A stretch of DNA of 33,612 nt from Thermobaculum sp. (lineage in GTDB: Bacteria > Chloroflexota > Chloroflexia > Thermobaculales > Thermobaculaceae): NCBI GenBank assembly GCA_016782125.1, contig JADDPA010000170.1, positions 1 through 33,612 of the forward strand, in the 5' to 3' direction. The stretch's first letter is position 1. Every line of letters begins with the position of its first letter. Positions 1-8,394 of this stretch are shown here, piece after piece. Made by a program: the position numbers and the translations under genes. Below the pieces are notes generated by a model. That model worked only from the letters and a program-made list of their open reading frames with translations. It searched no databases and was not told where the DNA came from.

Positions 1-110
1 GTACTAGTCCAGGCAGGAGCGGCATAGGGCTGCACAACCATAGTGGATGTCGCTCGACTGATGCCTTGGGCTACTAGCCCGACGGCGGGGGGCGTTGGAG
101 GCAACTACTG

Positions 111-851
111 GTGCCAGAACCCAATCTCGACCTTCTCCACGAACTCCGGCAGCTAACTCCGGTTCAGATCGAGCCGGAGATGCTGGCACTCAGATCCACC
201 AAGTGCCGACTGAGTGGAGAAGGTGTACTTATCCAGAAGTACTTCGTCCGATTTGACGCCCATCGCCTGGCTTGGAAGACTAAGCCAGACGGCAAACGTG
301 TGATCGTGGGCGATAGCCATAACAAGAAGGCTTCGATGATCGGTGGCAGGGACAAATATGCTGAGTACGCACTCCGACACGCTCTAGAGGAGGTAGGTTG
401 GAATGCTCGCTGGGTGGACCGATACAAGCGACAGATCTGGAAAGGTGTAGATACAGGGCAAAGCAGGACCGATGATCCGCTCCCTGCCCTAGTTGAACAC
501 ATCCGTCGTGCCAAGTCCACTCTGTGTTATCAAGCTGACTACTGGACAGCCCTCGCTGGTTGCTGGGATGTGGTTGCTTGGCGTGGTGACCAACTCCTAT
601 TTGTGGAGGCGAAGCGGCAGGACGGTCCAGGTGAAGCGAGGCGGCTAGGCGTGAAGCGATGTTCTGGGGATTCTATCAACGACGAGCAGAGGGCTTGGTT
701 GGCAGCAGCCAGAGTAGTGCCGGCTTTTCCTGCACCAGTGTTCGCCGTTGTCGAGTGGGAAAAGGCCTGCCCGTCCTGCCGGACCAGGATTTGTTTTGTC
801 CCGGAAGAGCCTCATTTGTGCCCTTACTGCAGGCAGGCATTACCGAACTAA
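111..851 (+). CDS. VRR-NUC-like nuclease with C-terminal zinc ribbon
   Basis: Predicted 246-residue protein starting at GTG 111; a GGAGG at 97-101 supports that start, with ATG 180 as an in-frame alternative. The middle holds a PD-(D/E)xK-like core: WDVV (Asp153), a strand ending VEAK (Glu166, Lys168) and a helix INDEQRAWL (Gln193). This order matches the VRR-NUC branch of restriction-like nucleases, whose members act on structured DNA in repair or mobile-element functions. The C-terminus carries two CxxC pairs (Cys220/223 and Cys237/240), a zinc ribbon likely to contact nucleic acid. The first 120 residues match no family I recognise. No helicase, methylase or phage gene lies next to it in the window, so its role (repair, defence or a stray accessory gene) is open. 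The nuclease call rests on motif order only. Confidence 0.6.
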   Translation: MPEPNLDLLHELRQLTPVQIEPEMLALRSTKCRLSGEGVLIQKYFVRFDAHRLAWKTKPDGKRVIVGDSHNKKASMIGGRDKYAEYALRHALEEVGWNARWVDRYKRQIWKGVDTGQSRTDDPLPALVEHIRRAKSTLCYQADYWTALAGCWDVVAWRGDQLLFVEAKRQDGPGEARRLGVKRCSGDSINDEQRAWLAAARVVPAFPAPVFAVVEWEKACPSCRTRICFVPEEPHLCPYCRQALPN

Positions 852-977
852 GCGGTCAGTCAACCCTGTCAGCTAGTTATGGACCTCATTTTGGCACTGC
901 CCGTTTCTGCTACTCTTCGGATGGAGGCGATTTCGACAGCAGTCCTACATTGCGACGAATAGTTACCGGGCTGGCCG

Positions 978-1517
978 GTGCATGACCGTCGATTACACAG
1001 TGGAGGAGCTTTGGCGCAACCGGCAATGAGCAAGGAGTGTGAGGCGCTCCTCTCGACCCTGACCGGCCAGCGCAATCACATGCTCGGGATCCTGGACGGC
1101 CTTCCGGAGGAAGCTCTGCGACATCCGGTGTTGCCGTCGGGTTGGACGTGCCTGGGACTGGTGCGGCATCTCACCTTGGTCGTCTAGCGGTTCTGGTTCC
1201 GTGCCGTCGTCGCCGGTGAGCCGGTCGATCTCGAAGCCGGGGATGGCGCCTGGCAGGTTATCCCCGACGTGCCGGCCGCGTCCGCCTTCGACTTGTATCG
1301 GCAGGAGATAGGGCTCGCGAACGCCATCATTGTCGCCACTCCGCTGGACACCCCACTGGCCCGGTGGCCCGAGGATCATTTCCCGGCCGACTCGCGGCCA
1401 CAGGATCTGCGGGAGGTCGTCCTGCACGTGCTTGCTGAGACCGCATGCCACGCCGGCCACCTCGACGCTGCACGCGAGCTCATCGACGGCAGGACCTGGC
1501 TTATCCTGACAGACTGA
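978..1517 (+). pseudogene. DinB/DUF664 family gene interrupted by an in-frame TAG
   Basis: One reading frame runs from 978 (GTG; TTG 1011 behind GGAGG at 1002-1006, or ATG 1026, are more likely real starts) to the TGA at 1515-1517, with a single TAG at 1185-1187. The 5' part reads through LGLVRHLTLVV. After the stop the same frame continues RFWFRAVVAGEPVDL and ends with HAGHLDAARELIDG. This is the layout of the DUF664 branch of DinB-like four-helix metalloenzymes: a first metal-site His in the 'LVRHL' helix, then 'ERFWFRAVVAGE', then the late 'HAGHLD' motif. The position of the stop is normally Glu, so GAG to TAG is the simplest change. Everything else in the frame is intact, so the lesion is recent or a sequencing error. 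DinB-like proteins are thiol-dependent transferases or unknowns; the substrate cannot be told here. Confidence 0.75.
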
Positions 1518-1702
1518 GACAGGAGCCCTCCCCTCAGGGATGGCGAATGACCTCCGAGCGGGCTCATGTTTGGCCGCCGAATACAGCCTTATTGCAAGTA
1601 GTCGCATCACGGCAGCTTCGGGGACGGCGTCTATTTACCCCGCGCGAAAACTGCTCCGCCCGGAATCTCCCATATACCATCTGTGTCCCGGCGCCCAAGT
1701 GC

Positions 1703-1711
1703 TGGTAAGAT
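1703..1711 (+). promoter_or_regulatory. Extended -10 promoter for the 51-residue membrane protein
   Basis: TGG followed by TAAGAT forms an extended -10 element, with no good -35 at the expected distance. Transcription would start near 1718, leaving a leader of about 27 nt that contains the GGGGAGG ribosome binding site just upstream of GTG 1745. Confidence 0.4.
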
Positions 1712-1744
1712 GGGGGTAGAACAGCGAGCGTTAGGGGAGGGCTT

Positions 1745-1900
1745 GTGTACGACAGGTTTTCGGTTGCCGTAGTAGCGAGCGTGCTCGCGATGATCGCGAT
1801 CGCCTTTTTCTTCTTTATGGTCATCCTGGAGCCGAACCCCGGCACCGCACCCCCCGTCCTGGTGCAGGATCCCATCGTAACGGTCGAAGCCGGCGAGTAG
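1745..1900 (+). CDS. Small single-pass membrane protein (51 aa)
   Basis: A GTG start at 1745 sits about 6 nt behind a strong GGGGAGG ribosome binding site and opens a 51-codon frame ending in TAG at 1898. The peptide has a short charged N-terminus (MYDRFS), one hydrophobic stretch from about residue 7 to 28 that includes four consecutive Phe, and a Pro- and acid-rich tail (PNPGTAPP, then VEAGE). That is the layout of a one-helix membrane microprotein or an uncleaved signal anchor. I do not recognise the family. The promoter and ribosome site support expression; antisense frames over the same bases lack comparable signals. Confidence 0.5.
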   Translation: MYDRFSVAVVASVLAMIAIAFFFFMVILEPNPGTAPPVLVQDPIVTVEAGE

Positions 1901-2033
1901 ACATCCCCGTGTCGTGACCCGGTCGGCGGCGTCCCGCACCGTATCGGCACATGGACCCCGCGGATCCTGGCGGCACGCAGAGGAGAACGTGGACCAGCGC
2001 ACGAGCGCGATCCGCTGAGGATCGTGAACGGAA

Positions 2034-2198
2034 CTACCTGATCCTTTTATCCTCTTCGTCATCCTTCGACGGGTCGGGCGCCGTAAAGCCGACGATCAAT
2101 CCCCACGTGTACATAAGCTCGCGCCACCATCTATAAAGCCTGCGCCGTAGCCCCGATCGACGGTCCTTCGGTGGTGTCGCCCTCACAGGGTCAGGCAT
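2034..2198 (-). CDS. Small basic/acidic protein (54 aa), unknown
   Basis: The frame is open further upstream, but the ATG at 2198 has AAGGAGAG a few bases before it on the minus strand, which fixes the start. The 54-residue product has an Arg-rich N-terminal half (KDRRSGLRRRLYRWW), a short hydrophobic centre (LMYTWGLIVGFTA) and an acidic C-terminus (PSKDDEEDKRIR). A peripheral or single-helix membrane association is possible, but the hydrophobic stretch is short. It is the most downstream gene of the leftward series. I do not recognise the family. Confidence 0.5.
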   Translation of the reverse strand: MPDPVRATPPKDRRSGLRRRLYRWWRELMYTWGLIVGFTAPDPSKDDEEDKRIR

Positions 2199-2322
2199 CG
2201 CTCTCCTTTTCAGTAAGCGGCCGTTGTGGCTGCGCCGTCTGCGCGCACTGCTCGTGCCTCGACCGTCCGATTCTCGGCGTGGCGGATCCAATGTCACCGG
2301 TTGATCCCGAGGCTACCGGCGT

Positions 2323-2997
2323 CTACCGCCGCACGCGCAGCATCAGGTTCCCGCCGATCTGGAACTCGTACGGCACGCGCTCCGTTCGCGCATCGTAGCC
2401 CAACCCGCGCAACTCCGCCAGCACAGGCCCCAGGTGCAGCGATTGGTTGCCTCCCAGATCCAGCAGCGGGAAGATCCGTGCCTCCCGAGCGACACGGCAC
2501 ATCTCCCGCACGGACGCCACGTGGAACTCCGTGGAGAAGTGCTCCGAGTACGTGAAGAGGAAGTGCGATGAAAGGGCAAGCCCGGACCGATCCGCCGCGA
2601 AGGGCAACACCGGGAAGCCACCGGCGACGTACCGTCCTGATCGGAGCCCCAACGGGTAGTCCTGCAGGAAGGCGCGCATCGCCGCCATGCGGACATCGCC
2701 CAGCCGGGCGGGACTTTCAATGCTACCCCAGCAGTACCGATCTCTGCTCGCCTCGACGCCCGCGAGCACGGTATCATACGTCTCCGCGATGCGCGCAGCG
2801 ATTCGCTCCACATCGAACGCATACAACGGGTCGCAGGACACCGCGTCGAATCCTCGCTCCGCTATCTGCGCCGCAAAGCTCGCCGGTCCACCAGCGCAGT
2901 CGAGCACGCCGGAGCGCAGGTCCTCCTCCGAGAGCGCGAACATATCGGTATATTCCGCGAGCGATCTGCCCCACGGCACGACGCTCTCAAGACGCAT
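2323..2997 (-). CDS. SAM-dependent methyltransferase-like protein
   Basis: 224 residues. After the opening RLESVVPWGRSLAEYTDMFAL comes GVLDCAGGPASFAAQI, a Rossmann motif I in which the usual DxGxG is rewritten, and then VSCDPLY, the acidic strand-2 end that would bind SAM ribose. Later segments (SHFLFTYSEHF, VAREARIFPLLD, RVPYEFQIGGNLML) belong to a family usually annotated only as 'SAM-dependent methyltransferase', present in cyanobacteria and proteobacteria. The length fits the full family, so the gene looks intact. No clear ribosome binding site precedes the ATG. The substrate is unknown. It lies 116 nt downstream of the DUF3267 gene and may be cotranscribed with it. Confidence 0.75.
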   Translation of the reverse strand: MRLESVVPWGRSLAEYTDMFALSEEDLRSGVLDCAGGPASFAAQIAERGFDAVSCDPLYAFDVERIAARIAETYDTVLAGVEASRDRYCWGSIESPARLGDVRMAAMRAFLQDYPLGLRSGRYVAGGFPVLPFAADRSGLALSSHFLFTYSEHFSTEFHVASVREMCRVAREARIFPLLDLGGNQSLHLGPVLAELRGLGYDARTERVPYEFQIGGNLMLRVRR

Positions 2998-3113
2998 CGG
3001 AGCACACAGCCATCAGGAATCGTCCCTCAGTCTTGCGGGCAGCGTATCCGTACGCACAGCTGTCTCGAGGAGCATGGGATCGGGATGGCTCCGCCGAAGG
3101 CGGACGCTTCGCG

Positions 3114-3671
3114 CTAGCACTCATGAAACCGCACACCGGTCCTCATGTCCTCGATCATGGTGCCGCGGGGCTGCATGAGCACGACCGCGAGCACCCAGAC
3201 ATCACCGACGCACCCCCCGAGGTGGAGGCCCAGCGGCAGGACCAACCAGCCGCCATACGGGAGATACGCCACCGCAAGGCTGCCAAGCAGGGAGATCACC
3301 ACCGCCGGTGCGAGCGCGACCGCCGCGAACTGAATCCGCGTGAACCGCTCCCCTTCCGCGGTGCAGTAAAAGTACGGCAATACCTTGCCCATCACGCCCA
3401 CACCGTATCGTGGCCGTCCCCCGAAGAGCCGCATCACGAGACCGTGCAACAACTCGTGCGCGGCGATAAGTACCAGGAGGAGTAGCCCCGTGCTCAGGAT
3501 AGCCCCGATCCCCACGCCGATCTCCAGCGTGGGGCCCCGCATGACCGGATGGGTGAGGTTGTACACCTCCAGGAAGGTCGCCGCGCCCACGATGGCGAGG
3601 ACACCCCCGAGCACATTCCAGATAAGACCGATGCCGAAGCCCAGCGTCCACTCGTTCGCACCACGGCTCAT
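3114..3671 (-). CDS. DUF3267-type membrane zinc metalloprotease
   Basis: 185 residues from ATG 3671; GGGAG lies 5 nt upstream, and a GTG two codons earlier is too close to it to be the better start. The protein has about four hydrophobic helices. One carries HELLHG, the HExxH zinc motif inside a membrane segment, and a later GGCVGDVW segment probably supplies the third metal ligand. This matches the DUF3267 ('putative zincin peptidase') family, membrane-embedded metalloproteases related in layout to site-2 proteases and to Bacillus YhaQ-region proteins. The substrate is unknown. It starts 11 nt after the stop of the upstream methyltransferase, so the two are probably in one transcript. Confidence 0.75.
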   Translation of the reverse strand: MSRGANEWTLGFGIGLIWNVLGGVLAIVGAATFLEVYNLTHPVMRGPTLEIGVGIGAILSTGLLLLVLIAAHELLHGLVMRLFGGRPRYGVGVMGKVLPYFYCTAEGERFTRIQFAAVALAPAVVISLLGSLAVAYLPYGGWLVLPLGLHLGGCVGDVWVLAVVLMQPRGTMIEDMRTGVRFHEC

Positions 3672-3682
3672 CGACACTCCCG

Positions 3683-4519
3683 CTACGCCCGGGTTACGTC
3701 CGTTGTCGCGATGAAGAGCCCCATCTCCTTCGCGATGCGGATCGCACCGTGGCGCGCCAACTCTTCGTCCAGGTCCCGCCGGAGCGCGCCCAATATTCCC
3801 TCAAACTCTCGGGGAGGCAACTCGCGCTGTGCAGCTTGGGCGAACATCGTCGAACGAACGTACGCGACGAGCGGCTCGGTCTCCGTCACAACGAGCGCAT
3901 CCCGGTACCGGCGGAGCACGACGTCCGAGAAAACCTGCCGCAACTGGGCGGTCCCATTCTCCAAGGCGAACCCTTCCAGGCGCGACTCCTCCTCGGTCGC
4001 GGCGTATTGGGGGAAATACGTCCGCTTCAAAACCCTGAGCCGGTCGAGGTTGCCGGCCCCGTTCGTCGCGGCATACAGCCGGCCACCCGGAACGAGCACG
4101 CGCGCGATCTCACGAAGCGCCCGCTGCCGGTTCGGGACATGGTACAGCATGTGGCTGGCGATCACGGCATCAAACGCGCTGTCATCATACGGCAGGTCCT
4201 GCGCATCGGCGACCTGGAAGGCGCCATGGTTCAAGCCTTCGTGGAGCTTCCCACGAGCTTCCTCCAGCATCCCGGCGGACAGATCCGTCAACGTAACGCA
4301 CCAGCCGTCCGGCACACGGTCCAGGTTCTCGACCCAGAGGATACCTGGACCACAGCCGAGCTCCAGCACTCGCGTGTCGTCCGGCAGATCGAGCTGGTCG
4401 AACACCCAACGGAACCAGGGATGCGGGTTCGTGCTGTATCGCTCGTGGAGCGCTGCGCGCGCCCCGAGGTTCGCGCTGTCCCTGTACTGCTCGAGCACCG
4501 TCTCGCGGCGCGTTTTCAT
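3683..4519 (-). CDS. Class I SAM methyltransferase (Methyltransf_11 type)
   Basis: 278 residues. The SAM core is clear: motif I VLELGCGPG (about residues 51-59), acidic motif II LTDLSAGML, then the motif IV region FDAVIASHMLYHVPNRQRALREIARVLVPGGRL, which is typical of the UbiE/Methyltransf_11 group. The C-terminal about 100 residues form a variable substrate-binding region with no family-specific motif, so the acceptor (small molecule or lipid) cannot be inferred. It lies in the leftward series, 81 nt after the acetyltransferase gene and 11 nt before the DUF3267 gene. Confidence 0.85.
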   Translation of the reverse strand: MKTRRETVLEQYRDSANLGARAALHERYSTNPHPWFRWVFDQLDLPDDTRVLELGCGPGILWVENLDRVPDGWCVTLTDLSAGMLEEARGKLHEGLNHGAFQVADAQDLPYDDSAFDAVIASHMLYHVPNRQRALREIARVLVPGGRLYAATNGAGNLDRLRVLKRTYFPQYAATEEESRLEGFALENGTAQLRQVFSDVVLRRYRDALVVTETEPLVAYVRSTMFAQAAQRELPPREFEGILGALRRDLDEELARHGAIRIAKEMGLFIATTDVTRA

Positions 4520-4600
4520 CGTCTCGTCCCTTCAACTCGCTCCGAGCCAACGGCCTCGCATCGGTGCGGACTGGTAGCGGCAACCACATTGTGTACCACC

Positions 4601-5794
4601 TTAGAAGCCGTCTGCCATCCACGGCGTCGGCCCGGCGAACACCGTTGCCGCGCGCGTCAGATCGATCTCTGGTCCGTCGACGTATCCGGCGGTCCGCAGG
4701 TCCAGTGGCGATAGATAGCCGGTGTACATCGGGGCAAGTCCTCGCACGTCGACGGCGATAGCGCCCGTGCCACCCTGGCGGACCTCCGCTCGCCCTTCGG
4801 CAACGGTGAGCACCCAGCGGCCGTTGTTCGGCTCCAGCACGTCGTCGCGCACATCGAGATGTACCTCCGCCTCAAGTCCCGCGGGGTAGCCGCGGGCTGC
4901 GAGCGCGGCGGGCACATCAACGATGCGCAGCATCCACTGCTCGTACCAGCCGACCTTGTACGCCTGATTCGGAACGTGCAGCAGCAGCGGCTCTGCGGGC
5001 GCGCCAGTCCACACCAGGTTCTCCGCGGTCGAACGGTGGTCGGTGAAGAACGCGACCACCCGCCGCGCGGCGTCCGCCGTGAGCGCCACAAGGTCGCGGC
5101 AGTTGATGTCTTTCTCCTTCGCGCCGGGAGCTTGCCCCTGGGTGTATATCACGTATCCCTCGGGCGTGCCGTCACGCTCCACAAGATATATGTTCAGTTG
5201 CGCTTCCCTGGGCTCGAGTATACGAGCCCACATGTACTCACTACGATCAAGGTTGCCCGCGGTGCGGCGTGCCCGTTCGGCATAGATGTCGTGCAGCGTG
5301 GCCGTGTCCTCGTCTCCCGCCCGGCGGACTTCAAGACTGCGGTCGCCGGTGCCCAGTGCGTGCAGGGGATGCTTGTATTCGATGTTGATACCTGCCTGCT
5401 CGTACCCTACCCGGCGATACACCGGCTGAGTCGCAGGGTACAACGCCGATAGCGGCGAGCCGCCAGCGTGAGCCTCCTCGAGCATCTGGCGCAGCATACG
5501 CGACATAATACCCGTCGAGCGGTACTCCGGCGCGGTAGCGACGGCGTTGATGCCGACCATTGGCACGCTCTTCCCGCCGAACCACTGGCCCATCGGGAGC
5601 ATGCCCAACCCGGCAGCGACCACCCCGCGCACCCGCGCCACGCGCAGGTTCTCGACCCCCTGGCGTCGGACGCGCGCGATGTCGGGGGTAGACGGTGGGT
5701 TCTCGCTGAAGGCGTAATCGGCCATACCGCGGAAAGCTCGGAGCTCTTCGTCATCCGCGGGCGCGCTTATCTCAATCGTGTGCTGCGTTGTCAT
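4601..5794 (-). CDS. Eis-like GNAT N-acetyltransferase
   Basis: 397 residues, the usual length of the Eis family. AAGGAG lies 7 nt before ATG 5794. Residues 1 to about 150 form a GNAT domain with the acetyl-CoA pyrophosphate loop (VATAPEYRSTGIMSRML). A second degenerate GNAT domain follows, then a C-terminal SCP2-like domain, and the chain ends in Phe. In characterised Eis enzymes the terminal carboxylate acts in catalysis, so the preserved terminal aromatic residue is consistent with an active enzyme. Eis proteins acetylate amines at several positions, including aminoglycosides in mycobacteria; the true substrate here is unknown. It neighbours two methyltransferases and a DUF402 gene on the same strand. 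Confidence 0.85.
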   Translation of the reverse strand: MTTQHTIEISAPADDEELRAFRGMADYAFSENPPSTPDIARVRRQGVENLRVARVRGVVAAGLGMLPMGQWFGGKSVPMVGINAVATAPEYRSTGIMSRMLRQMLEEAHAGGSPLSALYPATQPVYRRVGYEQAGINIEYKHPLHALGTGDRSLEVRRAGDEDTATLHDIYAERARRTAGNLDRSEYMWARILEPREAQLNIYLVERDGTPEGYVIYTQGQAPGAKEKDINCRDLVALTADAARRVVAFFTDHRSTAENLVWTGAPAEPLLLHVPNQAYKVGWYEQWMLRIVDVPAALAARGYPAGLEAEVHLDVRDDVLEPNNGRWVLTVAEGRAEVRQGGTGAIAVDVRGLAPMYTGYLSPLDLRTAGYVDGPEIDLTRAATVFAGPTPWMADGF

Positions 5795-5938
5795 CGTGGC
5801 TCCTTGCGCCTCGTTGGACGTCGTGCGAACAGAACCACACTACACGAAGCATGGGTAGACCTCAAGCAAGTCCGAACCAGATGGCACATGAGTTGCGCCG
5901 TAGGTCCCGGCCCAGCGGACGACAAAGCTCGGCCTGGC

Positions 5939-6502
5939 TCAGTCGCTCGGCGGTACTCCTTTGTGCGCCGCCTGTTCCGCGTACAACGAGAGCAGGAGCT
6001 GCTCGGCCTCATCGATATTTGTGCAGGCGAAGAGATGTCCGCGCTCCTCCACCAGGCGCATCAGATCCCGTACCGCAGTCTCCGCCAGACGCACAATGTG
6101 AGACGGATAGCGCAGGGCCAGAGCGTTGTGCTCGAACTCCTCTCGGTCCTCCACCCGATGAGTACCGTCCGGGAGGACGATCACATCAAGGTCCAAGTCA
6201 ACATAGGAGAGTACGCCGTCCGTCAGCCGAGGGGAGGTAAGGACGTTGCAGAAGTGCTGATGGATCGCGCCCTCGGGTGTGAAAAAGCTGACGATGTTGT
6301 AGGGCTGGTCGAGCGGGAGATACTCAAGCGACCAGTACGGGCTTACCCGCGAAGCGTCCGCCCGGCGTATCACTCGGCCCGGCCGACCGCGCGCAAGGAG
6401 GAGCGACGACGAGGAGTACAGGAGATCGACGTCCATCGAGAAGCGGAACCGACCGTCGTACTTGGACGACACGATCGTAAGGCTAGAACGGGTCTCGATC
6501 AT
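5939..6502 (-). CDS. DUF402 domain protein
   Basis: 187 residues from ATG 6502. The frame is open to GTG 6586, but the 28 extra residues look like non-coding translation and no ribosome site helps to choose. Family marks are KYDGRFRFSMDVDLL near the N-terminus, PYNIVSFFTPEG, and the core YVDLDLDVIVLPDG followed by VEDREEFEHN. The acidic pairs (DLDLD and the later ED/E) form the metal-phosphate site in DUF402 proteins, which include nucleotide phosphatases such as Staphylococcus Ntdp and FomD. A nucleotide or phosphonate hydrolase is therefore a reasonable guess, with the substrate unknown. Confidence 0.7.
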   Translation of the reverse strand: MIETRSSLTIVSSKYDGRFRFSMDVDLLYSSSSLLLARGRPGRVIRRADASRVSPYWSLEYLPLDQPYNIVSFFTPEGAIHQHFCNVLTSPRLTDGVLSYVDLDLDVIVLPDGTHRVEDREEFEHNALALRYPSHIVRLAETAVRDLMRLVEERGHLFACTNIDEAEQLLLSLYAEQAAHKGVPPSD

Positions 6503-6643
6503 GGACAACCATACGACCAATCTCGGCCCGATGGACAGACTAACGAGTAGCTTCGGAACGAGAAAGGTGCGGACGGTTGGTCGCACCGTAGGTGATCGAG
6601 TCGTCCGCGGACGCTTGTAGGTGTGACACCCATAGTACGTACT

Positions 6644-7564
6644 TCAGGCGTCCGCGCGAACCGGTGTTACCGACGCAACTCCGGGTTGTAGATTCCTCTC
6701 CAGGAACGCTGCCACGCGTTCGACGTACGCGGTTCGATCCAGGAAGTACGCGTCGCAGTGTCCGGCGCCGGGGAGGGCCCACATCTCCTTCGGGTGGCCG
6801 GCAGCCGCGAACAGCGCATCCGAATCGCGAGGATCGGTGATTGCGTCACGGTCGCCGTGGATGAGCATCAGGGCGCGGGGGGCGATCCTCGCCACCTCCT
6901 GGATCGGCTCGACGGCGTTCATATCGTACGGCAGGAACAGTGCAGTTAACGGCAGCAAGGGAAAAGCAGGCAGCCGCGTTCGCCTGCTGAAGTGACGGCG
7001 CAGCACCTGCCGTTGCGATGCAAACGGTGAGTCGGCCACGACGGCGCCGATCAACTCGTCCCGGGCCGCGGCCATGATCGCGACCGCACCGCCCATGGAG
7101 AAGCCGAAGAGTCCGACCGCGGAGCCTGGTGCTTTCCGTCGCGCGAACGCAGCGGCGGCGAGCGCATCGATTGTCTCACAATACCCGAGGGTGTTGATGT
7201 GCGGGTCGGAAGCGCCGCGCCCCCGGAAGTCGAACAAGAGGACATTCATGCCTTTGCGCCAGAGCGCCGCGCCGATACCCAGCGTGTCCGAACGTCCGCC
7301 ATAGTGCCCCGTGAGCGTCACGATCGTCCGTGTCGCACCGGGGGCTTCGAGCCACCAGCCGGACAGCTTCAGGCCGTCGGAGGTCGTGAACTGCACATCC
7401 TCATACGGGATGCCCAGTTCCCATGGAGTGAAGAACTTGAGACCGAGGGTCTTCGGCGCGATGAGCCGTTGGGCGAGGCGCCAGGCACCCAGCGCCGTGA
7501 GCACGGTAGCCCACGCGGGGAAGCCAAAAAGCACGCCGCGTCCGATACGTTCAAAATCAGCCAT
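6644..7564 (-). CDS. Membrane-anchored alpha/beta hydrolase (S33-like)
   Basis: 306 residues. Residues 11-33 are hydrophobic and probably anchor the enzyme in the membrane. The alpha/beta hydrolase core shows the oxyanion region TLTGHYGG, LLFDFRGRGAS, the nucleophile elbow GFSMGG (Ser156), the acid in HGDRDAIT (Asp240) and the catalytic His in GAGHCDA (His269). This is the BAAT/serine aminopeptidase-like group of esterases and peptidases often annotated 'alpha/beta fold hydrolase'; the substrate cannot be assigned. There is no ribosome binding site before ATG 7564. Instead a promoter places transcription start almost on the ATG, so the mRNA is probably leaderless. Confidence 0.85.
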   Translation of the reverse strand: MADFERIGRGVLFGFPAWATVLTALGAWRLAQRLIAPKTLGLKFFTPWELGIPYEDVQFTTSDGLKLSGWWLEAPGATRTIVTLTGHYGGRSDTLGIGAALWRKGMNVLLFDFRGRGASDPHINTLGYCETIDALAAAAFARRKAPGSAVGLFGFSMGGAVAIMAAARDELIGAVVADSPFASQRQVLRRHFSRRTRLPAFPLLPLTALFLPYDMNAVEPIQEVARIAPRALMLIHGDRDAITDPRDSDALFAAAGHPKEMWALPGAGHCDAYFLDRTAYVERVAAFLERNLQPGVASVTPVRADA

Positions 7565-7572
7565 AGCACGCT

Positions 7573-7602
7573 AATGTACTTGCCGCCACGCGGCCTTGTC
7601 AA
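7573..7602 (-). promoter_or_regulatory. Near-consensus promoter, leaderless, for the alpha/beta hydrolase
   Basis: Reading leftward, a perfect -35 TTGACA (7602-7597) is followed by an 18-nt spacer and -10 TACATT (7578-7573). Only 8 nt separate the -10 from ATG 7564, so transcription would begin within 1-2 nt of the start codon. Confidence 0.65.
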
Positions 7603-7849
7603 ACCAGCAGCATAGACCGCAGCCGTAAGTGGAACAGTCTCCAGTTTGTGCATTAGTGTTCGACACAATGCGAGTACGTTGCGCACAGCGCTCTGTGGGC
7701 AAGGTTTCGTGCAGGTCCGGACGCCGACAACCCCAGATCTACGCGCCCTCAACCGCACGGGTCGGCCGGTAATCCGCTACCATTCAGCGAAAGGCGGCGC
7801 CTGCCCAGACTCGCGTAGACATGGCACTGGCTTGGAGGTTCCGCTCGCA

Positions 7850-8293
7850 GTGAACAGATCGATCCTTCTCCCCATACTCCCCGCGCTCGGCACGGGCGCG
7901 GCCATCGGGCTGCAAGGACCGATGAACAGCCTGCTAACCCGGAGCATCGGCATCCTGGAGAGCACGTTCGTGGTGCTCGTGAGCGGCGCCGTTGTGACAG
8001 GCCTCGCGCTCCTGCTGGGTCTCGGCAACGGCGACCTCGGCAAAATCAGCCAGGCGCCGCCGATCAGCCTTGCGGGCGGCGTGGTTGGCATCCTGATCAT
8101 CATCGGGGTGGTGTTCACGATCTCAAAGCTTGGCGTGGCGGCCGGGATCGCGGTCGCGCTTATCGCACAGCTGACCATTGGGGCACTGATCGACCATTTC
8201 GGGTTCTTCGGGTTGGAGAAGCATCCGGCAAGCCCTTGGACGTTCGTGGGAATCACGCTGCTTGTCGCTGGCGCCGTGGCAATTCGCCGCTAA
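7850..8293 (+). CDS. DUF606 (YdcZ-like) DMT-family membrane protein
   Basis: 147 residues from GTG 7850, with GGAGG at 7834-7838. The frame is open about 200 nt further upstream, but that part is hydrophilic and unlike the family. The protein has about five hydrophobic helices and opens with ILPALGTGAAIGLQGPMNSLLTR, followed by STFVVLVSGAVV, the repeat unit of DUF606. These half-size members of the drug/metabolite transporter superfamily usually act as dimers or pairs; the substrate is unknown. It ends in AIRR, which fits the family length of about 150 residues. It is divergent from the hydrolase to its left. Confidence 0.75.
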   Translation: MNRSILLPILPALGTGAAIGLQGPMNSLLTRSIGILESTFVVLVSGAVVTGLALLLGLGNGDLGKISQAPPISLAGGVVGILIIIGVVFTISKLGVAAGIAVALIAQLTIGALIDHFGFFGLEKHPASPWTFVGITLLVAGAVAIRR

Positions 8294-8394
8294 CGGCGCG
8301 AGATGCGGGCACACGTGGTGCTGCGCTCTCGACGCTCATCGTCACTCATTTCGATGCGCGTGGCGGTGCAGGAAGCAGCTCAGTAGGGCGAAGG

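Noticed and set aside
1185-1187. Pyrrolysine decoding of TAG
   Set aside because: Pyrrolysine use is not known in this kind of organism, and the family has Glu at this place.
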